Positions 39,429-48,673 of a stretch of 64,000 bases of DNA are shown here, piece after piece; the stretch's first letter is position 1; each line of letters begins with the position of its first letter. The DNA lies in contig CAVWQV010000015.1 of NCBI GenBank assembly GCA_963757115.1, positions 62,001 through 126,000 on the forward strand, written 5' to 3'. This stretch comes from CAVWQV01 sp963757115 (GTDB lineage Bacteria; Pseudomonadota; Alphaproteobacteria; Acetobacterales; Acetobacteraceae). The notes beneath the pieces are model-generated. The model saw nothing but the letters and a program-made list of their open reading frames with translations. It was not told the origin of the DNA and did not search any database. The position numbers were made by a program, and so were the translations under genes.

Positions 39429-40949
39429 ATGCCGCTCCCGTCATGGAATGATGCGCCGCGCTGTGCCGTGGTGGACCTCGGGTCGAATTCGGTCCGCCTG
39501 GTCGTCTACGAGGGCGAAGCGCGCAACCCGTTGGTCGTGTTCAACGAGAAGGCGGTGCTCCGGCTGGGGCAAGGCTTGCAGGCGACCGGCCGGCTCAACG
39601 AGCAAGGGGTGGCGCAGGCGCTCACGGTGATGCGGCGCTACCATGCCGTGGCGCGCGCGATGGGCGCGTCGCCGGTCGAAGTGCTGGCGACCGCGGCCGT
39701 GCGCGACGCCGAAAACGGGCCGGACTTCGTGCGGCACTTGCAGGATCGGCTGCCCGGAGTGCCGATCACGGTGCTGTCCGGCGCCGGGGAGGCCGAGCTT
39801 GCGGCGGCAGGCGTGCTGTGCGGCATCCCCGACGCGGACGGCGTGCTCGCCGACATCGGCGGCGGCTCGCTCGAACTCGTCCGTCTCGACGACGGCATGC
39901 CCGGCCCGGCCCGCACCCTGCCGCTCGGCGTGATCCGGCTTGCAGACCGCGCGCTCGGCGATCTCGCTCGCGCGCGCGACGTGGTCGCGGCCGACCTCGC
40001 GACCGTGCCGTGGCTAGGTGAGGCACGGGGGCGCGATTTGTATCTGGTCGGTGGCTCATGGCGCGCGCTCGCCCGGATCCGCATGGCGCAAAGCCAGTAT
40101 CCGCTGATGATGGTGCATCACTACGAAATGGGGCGCGAGGAAGCGCGCGAGTTCGCCGGCTTCATCGCCACCGCTGGACGCCGCGTGCTCGAGCGGCTGC
40201 CGGCCATGTCCCGCCGGCGTATGGACGACCTGCCTTTTGCCGCGACGGTGCTGCGCCGGCTGCTCCGCGAAGCGTCACCGGTCCGTGTGGTATTCAGCGC
40301 CAACGGAGTGCGCGAAGGCTGGTTCATGCGGCGGATGCCCCCGTCGATCCGCGGCCTCGATCCGCTCCTCGCGGCCGGGCGCGACTACGCCCGTCGGCTT
40401 GGCCGCGACGTCCGGCTGCCACCGCTGCTCGTGGCCTGGACGGCGCCGCTGTTCCCGCACGAAGGAGACGATGCCGCGCGGCTGCGCGAAACGGCGTGCT
40501 GGATGTCCGACATCGCCAGCCGCGATCATCCCGAGTTCCGCGCGGAACAGGCCTTCCTGCGGGTGTTCCGGCAGCCGGGCATCGGCCTCGACCACCACGC
40601 CCGCGCGTTCCTGGCACTTGCGGTGGCACTCCGCTACGACGCGCCGGACGATGCGGCGTTCTGTCAGCCGGCGCGGGCACTGCTCGACACCGTCAGCGCG
40701 CGGCGTGCCGAAATCCTGGGCGGGGCGTTGCGGCTCGCCTATCTGCTCTCCGCGGGCACGCCCGATCTGCTCGCCGCCGCCACCCTCGAGATCGCCGGCG
40801 GCCGGCTGGTGCTCAACCTGGACGAGACCCGCGGCGTGTATGCCGGGGAGGGGGTGCAACGGCGCCTTCAGCGCCTCGCCGGCCTTCTCGGGGTCGAAAG
40901 CACGATCGAGGCAGTGGCCGCAATGAACTCGGCCGGGCCGCTCGACTAG
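39429..40949 (+). CDS. ppx: Ppx/GppA family exopolyphosphatase
   Basis: 506 aa, intact. N-terminal actin-like phosphate site AVVDLGSNSVRLVVYEG, second motif VLADIGGGSLELVRL, then the helical HD-like C-terminal region (LDHHARAFLALAVALRYD). Releases phosphate from polyphosphate or hydrolyses pppGpp. Operon with ppk. Its TAG stop and the stop of the convergent rnd gene share a CTAG. Confidence 0.92.
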   Translation: MPLPSWNDAPRCAVVDLGSNSVRLVVYEGEARNPLVVFNEKAVLRLGQGLQATGRLNEQGVAQALTVMRRYHAVARAMGASPVEVLATAAVRDAENGPDFVRHLQDRLPGVPITVLSGAGEAELAAAGVLCGIPDADGVLADIGGGSLELVRLDDGMPGPARTLPLGVIRLADRALGDLARARDVVAADLATVPWLGEARGRDLYLVGGSWRALARIRMAQSQYPLMMVHHYEMGREEAREFAGFIATAGRRVLERLPAMSRRRMDDLPFAATVLRRLLREASPVRVVFSANGVREGWFMRRMPPSIRGLDPLLAAGRDYARRLGRDVRLPPLLVAWTAPLFPHEGDDAARLRETACWMSDIASRDHPEFRAEQAFLRVFRQPGIGLDHHARAFLALAVALRYDAPDDAAFCQPARALLDTVSARRAEILGGALRLAYLLSAGTPDLLAAATLEIAGGRLVLNLDETRGVYAGEGVQRRLQRLAGLLGVESTIEAVAAMNSAGPLD

Positions 40950-42133
40950 GCCGATTTCAGCAGCTTGATCCGGCGGCCCTGCACGCCGAGCGTCGAGGTC
41001 GCCGCGCTTCAACGCCAGCGCGCTTTCCCCGAACACCTCGCGCCGCCAGCCGTGCAGGGCCTGGATATCCGGGGCGTCCTCCGTTGCCAGCCGCTCGATG
41101 TCGTCCGGAGTTGGCAACGAGCTTCGGGGCCACGTCGTGGGTTTCGCATTGGGCCGCCAGCAGCACCTTGAGCAGCGAGACCAGCGCGGGCGAGGGGCGT
41201 GGCCCGTCCTTGCCGCGCGCCGCTTCCGGGAGCGCGCTGTCCGGCAGCGCTCGCGCGGCCTCGATCGCTCCCAGCAACGACGCTCCCGCCTCGCCCTCCG
41301 CCAGGCCGCGACCCACGCCCCGCACGCGGGCGAGTTCGTCGGGCGTCCGGGGGGCGGTCGCGGCAATCTCGAGCAGCGATTCGTCCTTGAGCACGCGCTG
41401 CCGAGGCACGTTCACCCGCTGCGCTTCCCGTTCGCGCCACGCCGCGACGGCCCGGAGCACGCCAAGCAGCCGGCGATTGCCGGTGCGCGGCCGCAGGCGC
41501 TCCCACATCGCCTCCGGGTCGGGCCGGTAAGTGGCGGGGTCGGCCAGCGCCGCCATCTCCTCGGCCACCCATTCGAGCCGGCCTTCCTCCCGGAGCCGCG
41601 CGCAGAGCCGCTCGGTACACGCCGCGCAGATGCGTCACGTCCGCCGCCGCGTAGGCGATCTGGGCCGCCGACAACGGCCGCGCCGACCAGTCGCTGAACC
41701 GGTGCGCTTTGTCGACGTGCCCGCCCGTAAGCGCCGCGACCAGGGAGTCGTATCCGACCTGATCGCCGAACCCCGCGACCATGGCCGCGATCTGGGTGTC
41801 GAACAGCGGGGCCGGCACGGCGCCGAAGCGCAGCACGAAGATCTCGTTGTCCTGCCGGGCGGCGTGGAACACCTTGACCACCTCTGGATCCGAGAACAGC
41901 CCGCCGAGCGGCGTGAGGTCGATCCCGGGCGCCTGCGCGTCCACGATGGCCACGTCGGCGGCGCCGGCGAGCTGGACGACACAGAGTTCAGGCCAATAGG
42001 TGCGCTCACGCATGAACTCGGTGTCCACCGTGACGTATTCCTCGCGCCGCAAACGGGCGCAAAGCTCTTCGAGGGCGTTCGTCGTGGTGATGAGCGTGGG
42101 AGCAGGGAAGTCCGGACGGGGCGAACGGGTCAT
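40946..42133 (-). CDS. rnd: ribonuclease D (three frameshifts)
   Basis: 3'-5' exoribonuclease for tRNA maturation. DEDD motifs: VTVDTEFMRERTYWPELCVV, FHAARQDNEIF, and YAAADVTHL near the third site. Frame breaks near 41612, 41122 and 41000: removing one base each gives LCARLREEGRLEWVAEEMAA, KLVATPDDIERLATEDAPD and KRGDLALGVQGRRIKLLKSA. Repaired length is about 394 aa, with an HRDC domain in the middle part. In rhodospirilla it commonly follows ppk-ppx convergently, as here. Confidence 0.88.
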
Positions 42134-42304
42134 CGGCCGGTCTTACACCGGGGCGGGGCGGCGGCGGAAGGAACGCGAGGCCTGCGGCGCGGATGCCCGA
42201 TCCGCGAGGACTGACACCGGCACGCTATTCGCATAGAGCTATCAAGACCGACCCGCTAACGACGCAACCCGCTCTGCCCTCAATGCGATCCCGGACATCG
42301 CGAC

Positions 42305-43195
42305 ATGCCGCTGCTCACCGTGCGCCACGTGACCACCTACCGCTACAAGCAGCCGGTCGCGTTCGGCGAGCACCGGGGCATGTTCCGTCCGAGGGACAGC
42401 TACGATCAGCGGCTGATCCACGCCGAACTAAAAATCACCCCGGAGCCGCATTCCCTGCACTGGATGCACGACGTGTTCGGCAACTGCGTGGTCGTCGCCC
42501 GGTTCGCCAAGCGGGCCTCTGAGCTTTGCTTCGAGAGCACGATCCGGCTCGACCATTCGGCCGCCAACGCGCTCGACTTCCCGATCGCGGAGCATGCGGA
42601 ACGCTATCCGTTCAGCTACGACCAGGAGGACATGCCCGACCTGCTGCGCTCGATCGAGCGGCAGTATCCGGACCGCAACAACGAGCTGAGCCGCTGGGCG
42701 CGGCAGTTCATCCCCGGCGGGCACGCGATGCCAACCTACGAGCTCTTGTCCAGCATCGCGCGGACGATCAAGCGCGACTTCACCTATGTTGCCCGGAACG
42801 AGATGGGGATCCAGGAGCCGTGGCAGACCCTCAAGCAGCGGAGCGGGAGCTGCCGGGACTTCGCGCTCCTGATGATGGAAGCCGTTCGTTCACTTGGTTT
42901 CGCAGCGCGGTTCGTTACGGGCTACCTTCACGTGCCCTCGCGCGGCCGGGCGCGGGGAGGCGGCTCGACCCACGCCTGGGTGCAGGTCTACCTGCCCGGT
43001 GCCGGCTGGATGGAGTTCGACCCCACCAACGGCATTCTCGGCAGTCGCGACCTGATCCGGGTGGCCGTGGCACGGGATCCTCGGCAGGCCGTGCCGCTGC
43101 ATGGCAGCTGGATCGGCTTTCCGTCCGACAGCCTCGGCATGTCGGTGGATGTGAGTGTCACGGACGAACTCGGACGAGACGCCTGCAGTCCCTGA
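42305..43195 (+). CDS. transglutaminase-like protein (N-terminal bacterial transglutaminase domain)
   Basis: 296 aa. An N-terminal beta domain opens LLTVRHVTTYRYKQPVAFGE, then the transglutaminase-like core with catalytic Cys in SGSCRDFALLMMEA, His in STHAWVQVYLPG and Asp in MEFDPTNG. Such enzymes are probably cysteine peptidases or amidases. No signal peptide, so cytosolic. A second, divergent member follows 116 bp later on the same strand. Confidence 0.88.
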   Translation: MPLLTVRHVTTYRYKQPVAFGEHRGMFRPRDSYDQRLIHAELKITPEPHSLHWMHDVFGNCVVVARFAKRASELCFESTIRLDHSAANALDFPIAEHAERYPFSYDQEDMPDLLRSIERQYPDRNNELSRWARQFIPGGHAMPTYELLSSIARTIKRDFTYVARNEMGIQEPWQTLKQRSGSCRDFALLMMEAVRSLGFAARFVTGYLHVPSRGRARGGGSTHAWVQVYLPGAGWMEFDPTNGILGSRDLIRVAVARDPRQAVPLHGSWIGFPSDSLGMSVDVSVTDELGRDACSP

Positions 43196-43311
43196 GCAGG
43201 GGCCGGGCGGCGACGGCGAGACGCAACCGAAACCCGGCCTTGACGGCTACCTCGCGACCGAGCCGGTTGCGCGCCGCCTTCCTGGTTGATTTTTTCGAGC
43301 GAGGATCCCCC

Positions 43312-44121
43312 ATGCACATCCGCGCCGGCTACGAGTTGAGCTTCACCCCCCCGCAGCCCACGCCCATCCTGCTGCTGGTCAGCGTGCATCCGTCGCGCGC
43401 GGGCGACCTCCTGACCCCGGGCGTGATCTCCTATGATCCGCCGGTACCCACGCGCATCTACCAGGACGATTTCGACAACATCTGCACGCGCGTGTTGGCC
43501 CCGGCCGCGCAGTTCACAGTCTCGACCGATTTCATCGTGCTCGATTCGGGCTTGCCGGACGACACGGCGCCCAATGCCATGCAGCACCCGGTCGAAGACT
43601 TGCCGGATGATGCGCTCGTCTTCCTGCTCGGAAGCCGATATTGCGAGACCGACCGCCTGACCGACACCGCGTGGTCGCTGTTCGGCAGTACGAAGCCGGG
43701 GTGGGAGCGAGTGCAGGCGATCTGCGATTTCGTGCACAATCACATCACGTTCGGCTACCAGGATGCGCGCGCGACGCGGACCGCCTGGGAGGCGTATCAG
43801 GAAAAGCGGGGCGTCTGCCGGGATTTCGCGCATTTGGCGGTCACGTTCTGCCGCTGCATGAACATTCCGGCGCGCTATTGCACCGGCTATCTCGGCGACA
43901 TCGGCGTGCCGCCGCTCGACGCCCCCGGCGATTTCAGCGCCTGGTTCGACGTCTATCTTGGCGGCCGCTGGTACACCTTCGACGCGCGCCACAATATCCC
44001 GCGCATTGGCCGCATCCTGATGGCGCGCGGTCGAGACGCGACGGACGTGGCGATCTCAACGAGCTTCGGATCGGCGCCGCTGACGGGCTTTCGCGTGTTC
44101 ACGGACGAGGTGCAAAGCTAG
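43312..44121 (+). CDS. transglutaminase-like family protein (second, divergent)
   Basis: 269 aa. It shares the core motifs KRGVCRDFAHLAVTFCRCMN, SAWFDVYLGGRWYTFDAR; here His of the triad is replaced in position by Trp in FSAWFDVYLG, whereas the first protein has HAWVQVY. GAGGA lies six bases before the ATG. The His change raises doubt about activity (see findings). The stop overlaps the end of the convergent DUF4345 gene. Confidence 0.85.
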   Translation: MHIRAGYELSFTPPQPTPILLLVSVHPSRAGDLLTPGVISYDPPVPTRIYQDDFDNICTRVLAPAAQFTVSTDFIVLDSGLPDDTAPNAMQHPVEDLPDDALVFLLGSRYCETDRLTDTAWSLFGSTKPGWERVQAICDFVHNHITFGYQDARATRTAWEAYQEKRGVCRDFAHLAVTFCRCMNIPARYCTGYLGDIGVPPLDAPGDFSAWFDVYLGGRWYTFDARHNIPRIGRILMARGRDATDVAISTSFGSAPLTGFRVFTDEVQS

Positions 44122-44524
44122 CGGCGCGCCACTGCGCGGCGACGCAGGCCTGCCACCAGCAGAGGGCTGGCGTCACTCCGAGTTCCATGGCCAAGCCGAA
44201 CAGCATCGGTCTCGACGGGACGCCGACGGTCAGTAGGCTGACGAGCCGGCCGACGCCGCCAGCCACCACGAGTGCGGTGAGCAACCGAAAGCGCCCCGTG
44301 CGGCGCTCGAGGGCCGGGATCGTGGTCCAGAATGCGACGCCAAGTGCCGCGAGCACGCCCGACAGATAACGGACATGGCTGTCGGCCGAGACGGGGTACG
44401 CTCCGTCCGCCATCACGGAGGGACCAAGCAGCATCCCGGCAAACCCGGCGGAGACGGGCACGACGCCGCCGGCCATGACGGCGGCTTGCAACAGCCGGCG
44501 GCTGGTTGCCGGACCGAAAATCAA
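44099..44524 (-). CDS. DUF4345-like membrane protein
   Basis: 141 aa with about four hydrophobic segments (VMAGGVVPVSAGFAGMLLGP; LSGVLAALGVAFWTTIPALE; LLTALVVAGGVGRLVSLLTV). The layout and the RYLSGVLAALGV and GGVGRLVSLLTVG stretches match DUF4345, whose function is unknown. The start is TTG at 44524 or an internal ATG at 44476. The 3' end overlaps the convergent transglutaminase-like gene by 23 bp. Confidence 0.65.
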   Translation of the reverse strand: MIFGPATSRRLLQAAVMAGGVVPVSAGFAGMLLGPSVMADGAYPVSADSHVRYLSGVLAALGVAFWTTIPALERRTGRFRLLTALVVAGGVGRLVSLLTVGVPSRPMLFGLAMELGVTPALCWWQACVAAQWRAASFAPRP

Positions 44525-44659
44525 CCGACGACGGCGAAGCGGAGCAGTATAGCACGTTCACTCGTCATATCCGGGCGGCAATGGCAGCGGGCCGCCCCGG
44601 TCAGCACCACGTTTTGGTCCAGGCGGCCGACGGCGCAGGTCGGCAGGGTCGGATCTGGG

Positions 44660-45553
44660 TTAGGACATCGGCTCGGGGGCCGGCAGACTGTCGCCGGGAA
44701 GCGGGATCCACTCGTCGTGATCGGATTGCGGCAGCGCGATGCGGCCGGCGCGCCAGTCGGCCTTGGCCTGCTCGATCCGCTCGCGGGAGGACGAAACGAA
44801 ATTCCATTCGAGATACCGCGGCCCGATCGGCTCGCCGCCGAGTAGCATCACGATGGAGGGACGGGTCGCCTTGACCGCGACGGCCCCGCCGGGCGCGAAA
44901 AGCAGCATTTGCCCCGGCCCGAATGTTCGGCTCCCCACTTCCACCTCGCCGGTCGCGACATAGGCGGCTCGTTCGGGATATTCAGCCGGAAGTTCCGCCA
45001 CCGCACCAATGTCCAGCGTCCAGTGGATGTAGAACATCGGCGAAAAGGTACGGGAGGGAGCCTCGAGGCCGAGCGCCCGGCCGGCGACGAGGCGCGCCAC
45101 TACTCCGCGTTCGTCGAGCAGCGGCAACTCCTCCATGGCATGGTGCGAGAAGCCGGGGTCGCTCTCCTCGTCCGCTTCCGGGAGCGCCACCCAGGACTGG
45201 ATGCCGTGCAGCCGGTCGCCTTGCAGCCGCGCGCGCTCGAAGCGTTCGGAGTGGGCGATGCCTTTGCCCGCCGTCATCCAGTTGACTTCCCCGGCACGGA
45301 TCGCCTGCACCGTGCCGACGCTGTCCCGATGCATGATTTCGCCCTCGAACAGATAGGTCACGGTCGAGAGCCCAATATGCGGGTGCGGCCGGACGTCCAC
45401 TTTGCGTGACAGGCCGGGCGCGAACTCGGCTGGTCCCATGTGGTCGAAAAATACGAACGGCCCGACCATCTGCCGCCGAGCCGACGGCAGCACGCGCCCG
45501 ACCGCGAAACCGCCAAGGTCCTTGCGGTGCTGGTCGATCACAAGCTCGATCAC
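44660..45553 (-). CDS. pirin family protein
   Basis: 297-aa double cupin. The N-terminal cupin has the metal residues in RPHPHIGLSTVTYLFEGEIM and HSERFE, and the C-terminal pirin domain is complete. GTG start with a perfect AGGAGG six bases upstream. Bacterial pirins include quercetin dioxygenases and regulators; the role here is unknown. Confidence 0.92.
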   Translation of the reverse strand: MIELVIDQHRKDLGGFAVGRVLPSARRQMVGPFVFFDHMGPAEFAPGLSRKVDVRPHPHIGLSTVTYLFEGEIMHRDSVGTVQAIRAGEVNWMTAGKGIAHSERFERARLQGDRLHGIQSWVALPEADEESDPGFSHHAMEELPLLDERGVVARLVAGRALGLEAPSRTFSPMFYIHWTLDIGAVAELPAEYPERAAYVATGEVEVGSRTFGPGQMLLFAPGGAVAVKATRPSIVMLLGGEPIGPRYLEWNFVSSSRERIEQAKADWRAGRIALPQSDHDEWIPLPGDSLPAPEPMS

Positions 45554-45638
45554 GTGTTGCCTCCTGGGCGCCGCGGCTTGCCGCTGGAGCGAAAGTCATG
45601 GGCCAGCCGGGACGGTATCCGCAAGCGCCTAAGATCGG

Positions 45639-46098
45639 CTAGCTCTGGCGCAGCGCCTGCTCGAGATCGGCTTTGCTCAGGCGTGAGCAGCCGTGCATCC
45701 CGCGTCGCTGCGCTTCGGCGTAGAGCTGCGCCCGAGTGGGCTCACCGCGCGGGGCGCGACTGCGGGCCCGCTTGCCCGAACCCGCGCCATCGCCAGTAGC
45801 CGTTCGCTTGCCCCGAGCGGGGCCGGACCGCGCCCGGGCCCCGCTGGCCGCCTTGCCGCGGCCTTCCTTGCGCTGCTGCGCTGTCTCGCCTTTGCGCTCC
45901 TTCCGTCTCGGTACGGGAGCGGCTTCTACGGTTCTCCGACGGGCTCTTGCGGTTGGACGAACCCGCTTCGCTGAGGCCGATCGCAATGGCCTGGCGCGGG
46001 TTGCGCACCTTACGCCCGGCCGACTCCAACTCGCCGTGCTTGAACTCGTGCATCACCCGGCCGACGATCTCCTTTTGCCGGCCGCTCTGTTTCGCCAT
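45639..46098 (-). CDS. Lys/Arg-rich small protein, DUF6496 plus Rho-N-like end (frameshifted)
   Basis: Starts MAKQSGRQKEIVGRVMHEFK and continues KHGELESAGRKVRNPRQAIA, typical of DUF6496, which occurs in plant-associated and soil alphaproteobacteria. A low-complexity Arg/Lys/Ser/Ala tail follows, and the end reads TRAQLYAEAQRRGMHGCSRL and SKADLEQALRQS, like a Rho-terminator N-terminal helix bundle. The two parts are in different frames; a single-base change near 45950 joins them. Good GGAGGAGAGG ribosome-binding site. Likely nucleic-acid binding (inference). Confidence 0.7.
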
Positions 46099-46189
46099 TT
46101 GCCTCTCCTCCGTGCCCTTGCGCGCGCCGGCAAAAAGCCGGCTGCTTCCGTCACAAATGCAACAGTGGCGGTTCGGTTGCTTCGCCGCA

Positions 46190-47462
46190 TCAGTCCCGCA
46201 CCCGCTGCTCGGCCCACCAGGCAAGCAGGGTGGTCGCGCGGAGAAAGTCGTCCATCTCCATCGCCTCGCGCGGGTTGTGGCTGCCGTTCTGGTTGCGGAC
46301 CAACAGCATGCCAGCGGGGACGCCGGCCGTGGCGAACGCCGCCGCGTCGTGCGACGCCGGGCTGCCGAGCTGCATCGTGGGCAGTCCGAGCAACCTCGCA
46401 CCCCGCGCGAGCTCGGCCATGATCGTGGGGTCCATGTGCCCCACGGCGGCGCGCGCCCGTTCGCCGACGTGGAAGCGAACGGAGCGACGCCGCTCGACAT
46501 CCGCAATGATGGCTTCCGCGCTTCGCTCGAGCTCTGCGAGCACCGCCTCGTCGTAGGCGCGCATGTCGAGCGAGAAGCGAAACGCGCCGGGGATGACCGT
46601 CATGCCGTGGGTCGCGGGATCGGTAAAGAAGCGCCCGACCGTGCAGGCCATCGCGACGCCCTTCGCGTCGTGCTCCGCCCATACCGCGTCCAAGCGGGTG
46701 AAGAACTCAGCCCCGGCGAGCGCGGCGTCGCGGCGGAAGCGGCGCGGCAAACCGACATGGTCGGCCGCACCCTCGATGCGCACGTCCGGAAAGCGCACGT
46801 TCCCAGGGATGCCGGTGCAGATCGCGACAGGTTTGCCAGCCTCGACGAGGCTTGGTGCCTGCTCGATGTGGAGTTCGAGAAAGGCCGCAATCATTGCCGG
46901 ATCGAGGTGCCCCGCCCCTGGCCGGAGCGCGCCGGGATCGCAGCCAACACTCGCGCATGTGCATCTCGAGCGAGCGCTCCGTGTCGCGACGGCGAGCCTG
47001 CAACGCCCCATCGGGCAAGGCGCCGAGCGCGGCGCGGCTGCCGATGTAGGAAACGGCGAACCAGACGCTTTCCTCCGCGCGGATTGCCATGACGGTGAGA
47101 TCGCGCGCCGGGGCGAAGCCGCGGCGTCGCAGCGCATCCACCGCCACAAGCCCCGCGACCACCCCCGCCGCGCCGTCGAAATTGCCGCCATGCGGCACCG
47201 AATCGAGATGCGAGCCGATGATGACGCGCGGGGCGGCGCGGTCGCGCCCGGGCCAAGTCATGTAGAGGTTAGCCGCTGCATCCCGCGTGATGTCGAGGCC
47301 GAGCTCGCGTGCCGTCTGCTCGACGGTTGCGTGCGCCCGCTGCTCGCCGGCGCCGTACGGGTCGCGGGTCACGCCCGGTTCGTCGGCTCCGTCACGCCGG
47401 AGAGCCTCGAACAGCTCGGCGGCAAATATGCGGCTCGCGCCCACTGCTTCGATGATTTCCAT
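46190..47462 (-). CDS. M20 family amidohydrolase, N-carbamoyl-amino-acid/allantoate type (frameshifted)
   Basis: Zn-dependent amidohydrolase. N-terminal part: VIIGSHLDSVPHGGNFDGAA and AIRAEESVWFAVSYIGSRA; C-terminal part: LELHIEQAPSLVEAGKPVAI, HDAAAFATAGVPAGMLLVRN and GSHNPREAMEMDD. Metal-site residues HLD, the Asp in NFDGAAG, EE, HIEQ and SHNPREA are present. A single T insertion near 46950 splits MHMRE from VGCDPGALRPGAGHLDPAM. Repaired length is about 423 aa. Substrate may be a carbamoyl or ureido compound (inference). Divergent from the acyl-CoA dehydrogenase. Confidence 0.85.
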
Positions 47463-47527
47463 GCCCGCCCTTTCCTCCTCGAACGCGGGTGCTAGCCTGC
47501 CATCGAGCGGGAGGCGAAGGCAGGGCA

Positions 47528-48592
47528 ATGGACTCCACGAGCGACATGCTGCGCGACATGGCGGGACGCTTGTTCGCCGAGCACTGCACGCGCGAGGTGC
47601 TGCGCGACGCCGAGAAGGCGATCTGGCCTGCAGCTGCTTGGCGCGCGCTGGAGGATGCCGGCCTTTCCCGCGCACTGGTGCCCGAGGCCGCGGGCGGGTT
47701 CGGCGTTGCCGTCGCCGATGCGCTCGGGCTGCTGCGGATCGCGGGAGAGCACACGTTGCCCTTGCCGCTCGCGGAAACGATGCTGGCGAGCTGGCTGCTC
47801 GCCGGTGCGGGGTTCCCCGTGCCGGAGGGTCCGCTTACCGTGGCCCCGGTGGCGCACGGGGACCGGCTGCGGCTCGTCCGCGACGGCTCCGGATGGCGCA
47901 TCGAGGAGATGGCGACCCGCGTGCCCTGGGGTCGCGTGTCCGGCATCGGCGTCGCGGTGCTGGCCGAGCACGAGGGTGCGCCATGGGTCGCGTTCGTCCG
48001 GGCCGGCGCGTTGGCTGTGACGGAAGCGGAGAACGTCGCCCGCGAGCCGCGGGATACGCTGCACTTCACCGAAGCGATCGGGGCGGACGACGCGCGTCCC
48101 GCCGCCGCCGGGGTCGGACCCGAGCAACTCCGCCTCGTGGGTGCGGCGATGCGCAGCCTGCAGATCGCGGGCGCACTGACCCGACTTGTGAGCACCACCA
48201 CCCAATACGCGCAGGAGCGCGTGCAATTCGGCCGTCCGATCGGCAAGTTCCAGGCGATCCAGCACAGCCTTGCCGTCATGGCGACGCAGGCTGCCGCCGC
48301 CGTTGCGGCGAGCGATCTCGGGGCGGAAGCCGTGGCGGACGGCATCCGGCCGCTGCCGATCGCGGCCGCCAAGGCGCGGGCAGGCGAGGCGGCCGGCATT
48401 GCGGCCGGGCTCGCCCATCAGGTGCACGGCGCGATCGGCTTCACGTACGAGCACCATCTGCACTTCATCACCAAGCGCTTGTGGTCCTGGCGTGACGAGT
48501 GGGGCAACGAGGCGGCCTGGAACCTTGTCGTCGGGCGGCACATGGCCCGCGCCGGAGCCGATCGGCTGTGGCCAGAGATCACGGCCGCTTGA
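47528..48592 (+). CDS. acyl-CoA dehydrogenase family protein
   Basis: 354 aa, somewhat short. FAD-dependent. The C-terminal helical domain has FGRPIGKFQAIQHSLAVMAT and HQVHGAIGFTYEHHLHFITK, and the residue in YEHH is a candidate base. The N-terminal domain is compact. It has no acyl-CoA ligase partner nearby; a homologous partner subunit is common for this short type but absent. ATG 47528 is chosen because homology begins right after it, with AGGG upstream. It precedes dnaB by 81 bp. Confidence 0.82.
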   Translation: MDSTSDMLRDMAGRLFAEHCTREVLRDAEKAIWPAAAWRALEDAGLSRALVPEAAGGFGVAVADALGLLRIAGEHTLPLPLAETMLASWLLAGAGFPVPEGPLTVAPVAHGDRLRLVRDGSGWRIEEMATRVPWGRVSGIGVAVLAEHEGAPWVAFVRAGALAVTEAENVAREPRDTLHFTEAIGADDARPAAAGVGPEQLRLVGAAMRSLQIAGALTRLVSTTTQYAQERVQFGRPIGKFQAIQHSLAVMATQAAAAVAASDLGAEAVADGIRPLPIAAAKARAGEAAGIAAGLAHQVHGAIGFTYEHHLHFITKRLWSWRDEWGNEAAWNLVVGRHMARAGADRLWPEITAA

Positions 48593-48673
48593 GTTTCTCC
48601 CCCGTGATCCACAGCCGTCCACAGGCTGGAGTGGCTGCATTGCACGGCCTCACCTGCGTATCCTGCGTGTCCA

